Translations under genes and position numbers: made by a program | NCBI GenBank assembly: GCA_030789695.1 | Contig: CM061132.1 | Coordinates: forward strand, 162,155,442 to 162,219,441 | DNA from: Scilla litardierei | Taxonomy: Eukaryota > Streptophyta > Magnoliopsida > Asparagales > Asparagaceae | Direction: 5' to 3' | DNA: 64,000 bases | Notes under the pieces: generated by a model | What the model saw: the letters and a program-made list of their open reading frames with translations, nothing else | Databases searched by the model: none | Told to the model about the DNA's origin: nothing | Shown here: positions 56,252-64,000 of the stretch, piece by piece | Position numbering within the stretch: position 1 is the first letter of the stretch | Layout of the letters: every line of letters starts with the position of its first letter

Positions 56252-58111
56252 ATGACTATGAATATATCTGATTGTGCTTTTGCTGAGGGTCAGTTTATAG
56301 CCCGTCCACCTAAGTTTAACGGTGTAGACTTTGCATATTGGAAGGCTAGAATGAAAATCTATATAGTGTCTGTAGATTATGATGTGTGTGATATTGTTGA
56401 AAATGGTTATAGTCTACCCACTATTAAAATTGAAGACACTGTTATAATTAAGCCTAAAGACAAGTGGGATTTAGCTGATTAGAAACTTTATACTCTTAAT
56501 GGTAAAGCTATGAATGCGCTTATATGCTCTCTTGATAAATCTGAATTTAATCGTATCTCACATTGTCTAACTGCACAGGAAATCTGGCATACTCTGGAGG
56601 TGACACATGAGGGAACATCGCAAGTGAAGGAATCCAGACTTGCGTTGCTTTGCACAGAATACGAGAGCTTCCGCATGCTACCAACAGAATCAGTTAAAGA
56701 CATGTTTGCGAGGTTCACAGACATCGTCTACAAATCCAGTTCCCTCGGTAAGCCATACTCTAGCCATGAACAGGTACGAAAGATCTTAAGGGCGCTACCA
56801 AGCTCGTTCAGGCCTAAAGTCACCGCTATTTAAGAAGCTAAGGACTTGTCAACAATGAAAGTGGAGGACTTGATAGGCAACCTAATGTCACACGAGCTTG
56901 AGTTGCAGAGTATAGAAGCCAGAGAGAAACCTGAAGATAAGACCAAAGCTTCCACACCATTAGCTCTTCAAGCTAACGACGACGATCTTGATGAAGAGCA
57001 AGCTTTAATGGTCAGAAACTTCAGAAGATACATTCAGACTGATCAAGGAAGATCTGAGATGGGAAAAAGGTTCATTCGTTCTAATAATTCTAATTTTGGT
57101 AGAAATTCCTATGATCAGAAAGCTATTAATAGAAGTGAATGTTTTAAATGCAGGAAGAAAGGACACCACATAAAAGATTGCCCACAACAACACACAGCTC
57201 AAGTTGCAAAAGGAAAAACGAAAGTGCTGACGTGAGACATGGATAGTGAAGCTGAGGATGATGATGAGGAACATGAAGCCCACTCCTGCATGGCACTAAT
57301 GGCCAAACACAATAAGGTAGAATCTCCCACTAAAGCTGAATTGTTAGAAATCTTGAAAGGAATGCAAAATACTATTAATGAGCTAGAAGCTGATGTGGAT
57401 AGTTATAGGAATGATAACTTTGATATGCAACAAGCTGAGTATGACATGTCTAAGGAAATTGAAAAACTGAAAACTGAAATTGTTACTTGTAACGCTACAA
57501 TTACTATGTTAGAAAAAGAGAAAGCTAGCTTGTCTGAAAAAACTGACTGTCTTTCATGTCCCTCTTTATTAAAGGATATTAGCATGTATAAACTAGATAA
57601 GACAAAGCTTGAAGTTGAAAATGAATTGCTTTCTGAAAAGATTAAAATGCTAAATCTTGAACTTAAAGAAAAAATGAGGGATTTTGAAAAGAAAGAAGAG
57701 GAAAACAAGCAAGCTTTCATTAGTAAATGCACTTTGCTTGTGAACGAAAATGATCATTTGAAATCCAAAGTTGCTAGTTTAGAATTGTCATTAAAGAGAT
57801 TTTCCATTGGTAAACAAAATTTGGACATTATTCTTGGAAATCAAATTTATGGCAATAATAGGCGAGGACTAGGATATGGTCTTAAAAATGTTGAAAAATC
57901 AATATATAGAAAAGTTCACATTGAATCAACAAAGGTTGGAAATTTTCACGCTAAGTGCTTTACATGTGGATGTGTTGGTCATACTTCATATCATTGCAAA
58001 TATAGGAACAGAAACATTAAGTTCAAACAAATATGGGTTCCTAAATCTTTGATGACTGACGTGAGTGGACCTTGTTGGATTCCAAGGTCACACACGACAT
58101 CTCTTTTGTAG
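56252..58111 (+). pseudogene. SIRE-like gag with three premature stops
   Basis: A single frame of 619 codons starts at the ATG at 56252 (MTMNISDCAF). UBN2-type gag (RPPKFNGVDFAYWKARMKIY, IWHTLEVTHEGTSQVK, ILRALPSSFRPKV), a CCHC knuckle (CFKCRKKGHHIKDC, near 57140), a long coiled coil (57330-57800; KEIEKLKTEI, LLSEKIKMLNLELKEKM) and a second knuckle (CFTCGCVGHTSYHC, near 57957) follow in order, the same plan as the intact gag at 28530-30593. Stops are at 56480-56482 (TAG), 56831-56833 (TAA) and 57233-57235 (TGA); no frameshifts. It ends where integrase would be expected in an autonomous element, but pol is absent. Confidence 0.9.
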
Positions 58112-59532
58112 GTGGATGGAAATTTGACGAGGAGCGATAAATTGAATGTCTCATTATTTTCTAGCTCCTTAGTCAAACGGCGACGCGAAGGTATATCTCA
58201 TTCTTTGGACTTAATGAATACCTTCATAGCTTTTTGTGTGTGCGTGATTTTTTCTTTGTTTGTGTGCTAGTAGTTGCATTGCTATGTGTGCATGATTCTT
58301 TTTGTTTGTGTGATTGCATCTCATGTTTGCTTTAGTACGTCATGCTAATTTTAAAAAAAAAAACTGAAAAACTGAAAAAAAAAAATCGGTGCTTAAATGT
58401 GTATCTTCCTATTTGATTCATTAAAAGAAGTATTCATGAAAGATTTTCATATCTATGTAGAAATTGGTGTATTATTTCTTTTGCCACATGCGCCTGTTCA
58501 TCTTTCTAAATATTGATGGCATATACAATGAATGAAAATAACTTGATTTCTACACCGCCTAATTCACTTCCACATGTATTATTATTGTTGCACATTTGGA
58601 GATATCGTTTATGAAGTATGGAATGTGAATGTAGGAGGAAAACTTAACTGAATATCTAAGGGATATGATATGCCTTGACATGGATAAAAATTGAGCAAAA
58701 GAAAGTGTTGTTATAAGTATTTAAAAAAAAAATAAAAACAAAAAGATAATTGCTCCGTATGAAAAATGGATACAATCCTTGGCAACGGTATCACCCATGA
58801 GTATCCAACATAAGCTTTATGGGTAAACTTTAGCGTTGGTGTATTTACTCGTCAAGCAATGCCACCCCCACATCTAAGAGTCCTTATAGGCTATGTTTTG
58901 GGGTGTGGTACCTTGAACTCATGTCTTAATGAGGTGGGAAAAATCAATCCTAGGTGATAGAACGTTATTTGGAAAATGTGGATTGGTTCCGGTTGACTTT
59001 CTTAATGATTCTCCCTATGTGCTTCAATTTTAATCATCACACATACATGTTGGTGTTGAATTCTTCGTTGTTTAATTTCATTGGATTTTGACTTGATTAT
59101 TATATGAATGTATTCATGCAATTGTTGGTAATGGTAAATAATACTCTCTTTTTGCATGGTATATATTTTTGACTTCGTGCTTCGACTTTTGATGATAACA
59201 AAGGGGGAGAATAATTGGGACGATTACGATTTGGTATATGGTATATGACTTGGTATTGGTATTATTTGTGTATGGTATATGACTTGGTATTGGTATTATT
59301 TGTGCTTAATGCTCGTGAACATACATGATTATTGGTTCAAGGGGGAGCACAAAAATAGGGGGAGCACAAAAATAGGGGGAGCATGCATATTGTTAAATTT
59401 GCACATCGGTGCTTTCACATCATTATATCTTATTGCATGTCACCCACTATTGTCACACTTCCACACACACACTATTTGGAACTTTATTGTGCAAATCTTA
59501 TACCTAGTTTGTTATCATCAAAAGGGGGAGAT
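58112..59532 (+). other. Non-coding 3' part of SIRE-like element with repeated polypurine tracts
   Basis: AT-rich with no pol similarity. It contains a tandem duplication (ggtatatgacttggtattgg, near 59240 and 59274), three copies of agggggagcacaaaa-like words (59340-59383), another aaagggggagaataat at about 59201, and the functional tract AAAAGGGGGAGAT at 59520-59532. Confidence 0.8.
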
Positions 59533-61360
59533 TGTTGGTAGCAACGATCTATGAAGTTCATGTTTGATGATAACAAACGTGTGTGAACGGTTTGATGTGT
59601 GAGCTAAGTATTTTTCAGGTACAAATAAGAATGAACAAACAAGGAGAACAATAGAGAGAAACTATCGAGGATCAAGCAAAAGGCCGCATGCAAATTTCTT
59701 TAGGCCGCATGCAAATTTCTTTGCAAACTATATATATATGTGTGCCAACTTGTATATTACTGTGCATACAAATTTGCATATGCAAATGTGCTTTCTCTTG
59801 GTGCAGGGAACAAAACAAATGGGCCACGTTGGAATTCAAATGTGAGTGGCCATATTCAATTGGCAGTAGGCAAAATGTGTAGGCCTAAATCAAGTGTAAT
59901 GGCAATGGTGTAAATAAAGTTCCCTTGCAAGGGTATGGGATTAATGGCTGAGGATTTTGAATTAAACATCTCAAAGAGGCGTGTGCGGCTGAACGCTATC
60001 TGCTTACGGAGTGGCAACTTTGTAAATAGGCCAACTAGGGCTTTTAGCAAAATCCCTATAAAAACACCTGAGGGCCGGCCCAAATTTTAGGGCTCATCTC
60101 TCCCATATTGAAGCGGGCGGCTGCAACATCCAAGCAAAAAAAGTGTATCCTGCCGCATGTAACAACCAGTTAAATAAAGGGGAGAACTTTGTATTTTGCA
60201 GGCCGAAATTCTTGACCACAAAGCACAGCCGCATTCCTCATTGTTTGAAGCTTCATGCATGTGATGGGACAAAGAATATTATACAAATCCAAGATTAAGA
60301 AAAGGTGAGTGCTTCTAAATGAATACTTAATTATTATTGTACCTTACTTTTTATTTTGCAGGTTGAAACGAAGAGGGGCTTTGCATGTGAAAAGATTTTA
60401 GAAAGAGGAGGAGGGAAGAGAGAGAAGGAGAAGTTTTTCTTTAAAGCTTTTATTCTTAATTTGAATGCATTTGCCTGAATCTCTCCACAAAATTCGTTTG
60501 TCCTTTTTTGTTTGAAGAGCAACCCAATTTAATGCTTAAATGAATCTGTTTCAGTTCTAAAGGCCGGCCGAAATTGTTCCAAGCATTGATTCCTCTAAAG
60601 ATTCAAAGTCAAGGGTCCATGCAACTACAAGCCTAGAGCAATATTCAAAGCATCAAGCCAATCAGCAAGGACCTCGCATGAGCATGCTGCCGATTTGTTT
60701 TGGAGATAAAAGCCTAGCTAGCCGCAGAACAGAGGGACTTGCAATTAAATTCCCCAAGAGCTCAGGCATTTTCTGGTGCCGCAAACTTTGATTTTTGGTG
60801 AGGTGCCTCAAGTTTCAATCTTTGGCGAAGGTCGCAAGTTTCATCGAGAGAGGAGCAGAACTATTGAGGGGACATCGGAGACAACTACATCACGTCAGAT
60901 ATAGATCTGACCCGCGCTGAACGACAGAGACTACACACCATTACTGAGCATTTCTAAAACTCTATTTATTTATCTGTGTTGGTGTATCGATCTCTGTAGG
61001 GGAAACTTTACCATCTGTGTTATTTTTGGGGACCTGATGACTTTGGGAGTCGTCACGGAGGGAGAGCATCTGACTAGATTGAGAGCGTAAAGCACGTGGT
61101 GAGCGTACGAGCTAGGTGAGGGTAGATTTGGGATCTTGACTCATTGTAGCCGTACTTGATTACATATCTATCTAGTAGTTGCTTTCGGGGGCTGGAGTAG
61201 GTCGTGGGGACGACCGAACCAGGGTATATCTGTGCGTATTCTGTGATTGCTATTTTATTGCCATGTCTGTGCCTATAACTGCGTGAGATTGTTCATGGGT
61301 TGCACGAATATTTTTATTAGCCTATTCACCCCCCCTCTAGGCTACGATCCAGATCCAACA
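59533..61360 (+). repeat. 3' LTR of SIRE-like element
   Basis: 1828 bp; pairs with 54378-56206. Confidence 0.95.
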
Positions 61361-61501
61361 GGTATAAGAAGGAAGATTGAATAGATTAGTATATTCATTG
61401 AGCAAGTTAGGGCCGATCTACAATTGAAGCCAGCCATGCCGATTTCTAACGTTTTGTTTGAAGACAGAAGCCTCTTACATGCATGAATATAGTAAAGAGA
61501 A

Positions 61502-61841
61502 CGCATGATTTTTTTCATGCGCTGTCAGCAGTTGGGGGCTCTAAAATATTATATTTAAATTTTTTTGCAGTGTCTTCTACAACTTGTTAACTACCTCCTC
61601 ACCAAATTTCAAGCCAATCCGACACCATTTGAGCCTCCGATCATGCCTTTCAAAAATGTTGCGTTGACAGTTTGGTTTTCGGGAGCGGTTTTTTTGAAAC
61701 GCATGATCGGAGGCTCGAATGGTGTCGGATTGGCTTGAAATTTGGTTGTGGGTAGTTAACAAGTAGAAAACACTGCAAAAAAATTAAAAAAAATATTTTA
61801 GAGCCCCCGAACTGCTGACAGCGCAGGAAAAATTTCATGCG
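61502..61841. mobile_element. Foldback element (MITE-like)
   Basis: Arms 61502-61656 and 61689-61841 are inverted repeats of about 155 bp with roughly 90 per cent identity by eye, around a 32-bp spacer. Shared words are gctgtcagcag, ttttttgcagtgt, ttgttaactac, caagccaatccgacaccatt and gcctccgatcatg. No clear TSD was found. Confidence 0.8.
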
Positions 61842-61865
61842 CTATCAGCTCAGGCCCATATTCCT

Positions 61866-61901
61866 CATATATATATATATCATATATATATATATATATA
61901 T
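61866..61901. repeat. (TA)n microsatellite
   Basis: Interrupted once by a c. A short inverted repeat (ttttcgcac/gtgcgaaaa) lies just after it at about 61932-61950. Confidence 0.9.
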
Positions 61902-62332
61902 GTGGTGATCTTTCCGTGTGAAAAAGAGAGTTTTCGCACGGTGCGAAAACTTTTATTTTATTTTATTGAAATTTTTTTCAATTTTTTTTATGTTTAATCC
62001 ATACAATTATATACACCAGGAAAAATAATGGGTGAACCCTTAGTAGATTAGAGCATCCATCCACCCGTTACAAATTTAACGGTCTCAAAACGTGTGAATT
62101 TGTTGAAATGCATTGATCGAAGGCCAAATCACATTATTTTGCAATGATTATTTTTTGAGGGGTGTATAACAACATATAATGAGGTTGGGAAAAAGTTTTT
62201 GAAAAAAAACTTCAAAAAAATTAAAAACATTTGAAGATTTACCTATATATAGGCAAATGTGCATGCGCACGTGCGCAGGCAGAAATACCTGCGAACAGCC
62301 CCTCTGTTCGGGGTTTCCAAGTATTTTTTTGG

Positions 62333-62436
62333 AATTTTTTTTTGCAGTAGCTAGATATACTTGTTATGTAGCTCCCCACAAAATTTCAGGTCAATCCAAC
62401 ACCGTTTGAGCCTCCGTTCATCGATTTCAAAAACGT
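62333..62436 (+). repeat. Half copy of the foldback arm
   Basis: tttttttgcagtagct, ttgttatgtag and caatccaacaccgtttgagc, followed by ctccgttcatcgatttc, parallel the left arm of 61502-61841. A second arm is absent. Confidence 0.6.
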
Positions 62437-62485
62437 TGCGCAAAACTATCCAGAATTACCTGCGCACGTTCTTAGGTACATTTTT

Positions 62486-62486
62486 G

Positions 62487-62515
<29 letters not shown>
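62486..62515. repeat. (GT)n microsatellite
   Basis: About fourteen GT units directly left of the hairpin element. Confidence 0.9.
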
Positions 62516-62517
<2 letters not shown>

Positions 62518-62683
62518 AGAATAATGGGTATCATACGCCATATGAGATAGGCTCTCATATGCCCTCTCACATAAAGCAATCAAGTACAACCAAGTACAAG
62601 CCCATGTGGGGTTGTACTTGGTTGCTTTATGTGAGAGGGCATATGCGAGCCTATCTCATATGGCGTATGATACCCATTATTCT
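62518..62683. mobile_element. Near-perfect hairpin (MITE or small-RNA precursor-like)
   Basis: Arms 62518-62590 and 62611-62683 are 73 bp each with two mismatches, around a 20-base loop that itself contains the palindrome cccatgtggg. Simple repeats flank both sides, (GT)n and (TA/TG)n, so target duplications cannot be read. A transcript would form a long stable stem. Confidence 0.85.
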
Positions 62684-62815
62684 ATATATATATATATATG
62701 TATGTGTATATATATATATGTGTGTGTATATATATATATGTGTGTGTGTGTATATATATATATGTATGTATATGTATGTATGTATGTATATGTATGTATG
62801 TATGTATATTCATGT
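62684..62815. repeat. TATG/TATA microsatellite
   Basis: Mixed tatata, gtgtgt and tatgtatg blocks. Open frames here are repeat artefacts. Confidence 0.9.
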
Positions 62816-62952
62816 GAATATGGTGAACCTGAACCATGTGAAGTAATCGTTCTCTGCCATCATGTCCCAAGATGTGGCACATTGTAGAATGCTTGAAGTT
62901 TCAAATGACAATCCTACCCCTATTTCTCAGTTGACAAGCACGTGCACATCCC

Positions 62953-63305
62953 AGAAAGCGAAGCTTGACGGTGATAATGGCATTGTCCCTTCCAAAAAAG
63001 AAGGCCCATCAGAAGCAACCAATATAGTCAAGCAATGAGGAGAGGACGTATAACATTGGGCATCCCCAACAAGATAGACACAGCTTCCGACAATAAACCA
63101 CAATTTACTCTATCATGGACAGAGTTTGCCCATCCTAGAAAGCGAAGCCTGACAGTGATAATGGCATTGTCCCTTCCAAAAAAGAAGGCCATCAGAAGCA
63201 ACCGATATAGTCAGGCAAGGAGGAGAGGACGTATAATATAGGGCATCCCCAACAAGATAGACACAACTTCCGACAATAGACCACAATTTACTCTATCATG
63301 GACAG
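62953..63305. repeat. 184-bp tandem duplication
   Basis: Unit 1 (62953-63136) and unit 2 (63137-63305) share agaaagcgaagc, gataatggcattgtccct, aggagaggacgtata and ctctatcatggacag, with scattered differences and the second copy slightly shortened. Function unknown. Confidence 0.85.
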
Positions 63306-64000
63306 GTTTCTAACTCAAGCTATTTTCTTAGGTTTAATAGATGAACCCAAATAAGCAAAGGTTATGAACCTTTTTTGACAACTGAGGGTAAAACCATTAA
63401 AGGAATTTGTCAAGCTTTAGTCATTAGTAAGTTTACGTCCAAATAGGATCAGTAGTCTCATAGTTCATAGAAGCAGAATTCTAGGAATTAATTGGTAAAA
63501 CAACCAACTTCTCAAAAGTTTGTTCTTGCCATGATGGTGGAGTTTCTATGATTAGGGGTTCAGTTTTAGGTAAAAGGAGGAGGAAAGTAGGGGGTCCTCT
63601 ACCTATTATATGTCGTGCAAAGTTCTAAGCTTGTACAGGGCAGTGGAGTCTTTTGGGATGAAATTTATTTTAGAGAAACGAATATGAAGAATCATTTTTT
63701 AAAAAGCAATTTTGGGTACAATTGACACCAGATATTCTCCTAGTATGGTTAAATCAAACCAAAAGTCACTAGAATCGGCATAAGGTGAGCTAGATATTAC
63801 CACAGGTTTCAAGATGCCCTTAATTTTTTTATTTGGGGACACGTGTTTTGCACACAATTTTGTTGGTGGCCTAGAATTGGATTCCAAATCATTCTCCCAG
63901 CTACTTACAGACATCTTTTCATATCCAAATCAATTCCTTGGCATGCATAACTACTAGAGGTGAAATTTATCCATCGTAGAAGCACTTTCTATGATGATGA
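63306..64000. other. No feature recognised
   Basis: AT-rich sequence up to the window edge. Short open frames show no familiar motifs. Confidence 0.4.

Larger units (their letters stand above)
54378..61360 (+). mobile_element. Gag-only SIRE-like Copia element (TR-GAG)
   Basis: LTRs 54378-56206 and 59533-61360 (TGTTGGTAGCAA...GATCCAACA) are nearly identical over 1.83 kb, so the insertion is recent. TSD ggtat is perfect (54373-54377 and 61361-61365). Primer site TGGTATCAAAGCC follows the 5' LTR and AAAAGGGGGAGAT precedes the 3' LTR. The 3.3-kb inside encodes only a gag with three stops, then 1.4 kb of non-coding sequence; no pol is present. Confidence 0.95.

Noticed and set aside
62361..62887. 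Tyr/Ile/Val/Cys-rich open frames
   Set aside because: They are encoded by TATG/GTGT microsatellites and the hairpin, with no protein-like features.
1..64000. CRISPR arrays, bacterial operons or phage modules
   Set aside because: No regularly spaced repeats of that kind; the intron-bearing genes and LTR elements show nuclear plant DNA.
1..64000. Transfer RNA genes
   Set aside because: Only short tRNA-complementary primer sites next to LTRs were seen; no cloverleaf was recognised by eye, though a dedicated scan was not possible.

Overview
The window is nuclear DNA of a flowering plant. The evidence is intron-containing plant genes (an OEP16-type plastid channel, RNA polymerase subunit RPB9, a FAM91-type trafficking protein) set in dense layers of plant LTR retrotransposons (Copia with tRNA-Met primer sites, chromodomain-bearing Ty3/Gypsy), MITEs and microsatellites. 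The species cannot be named from sequence alone.

Layout. 1-1.3 kb is the end of a degraded SIRE-like Copia element. 2.35-3.77 kb (+) holds the last five exons of an OEP16-2-like gene, with a 226-bp MITE in an intron. 4.3-9.4 kb (-) is a full-length Copia element with LTRs, primer site, polypurine tract and a 5-bp target duplication (TSD); its gag-pol keeps one frame interrupted by six stop codons. 10.76-12.77 kb is an unusual 2.0-kb element with terminal inverted repeats (TIRs) and a perfect 9-bp TSD, filled with GT-rich then CA-rich minisatellite (a giant imperfect inverted repeat) followed by GA repeats. It ends about 300 bp before RPB9. 13.08-24.10 kb (+) is a complete four-exon RPB9 gene, whose third intron hosts a decayed Copia element.

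26.9-40.9 kb is an old chromodomain Gypsy element carrying three younger insertions, each with a matching 5-bp TSD: a gag-only Copia element (26967-31809), a gag-only Gypsy-type element (32015-34678) and a solo LTR (37544-39891). 41.97-44.25 kb (-) is the C-terminal part of a FAM91-domain gene; no N-terminal exons are visible. 45.8-46.5 kb is a non-autonomous hAT-like element, followed by a possible orphan terminal exon. 49.6-53.0 kb holds one probable and one clear solo LTR. 54.4-61.4 kb is a third gag-only LTR element (SIRE-like Copia) with 1.83-kb LTRs. 61.5-64 kb carries foldback elements, a near-perfect 73-bp-arm hairpin and a 184-bp tandem duplication.

Host genes occupy little of the window and do not form a pathway. 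Most of the sequence records successive transposition. The two most unusual features are the minisatellite-filled TIR element upstream of RPB9 and the concentration of three gag-only, pol-less LTR elements in 35 kb. All identifications are by eye; no database search was possible.
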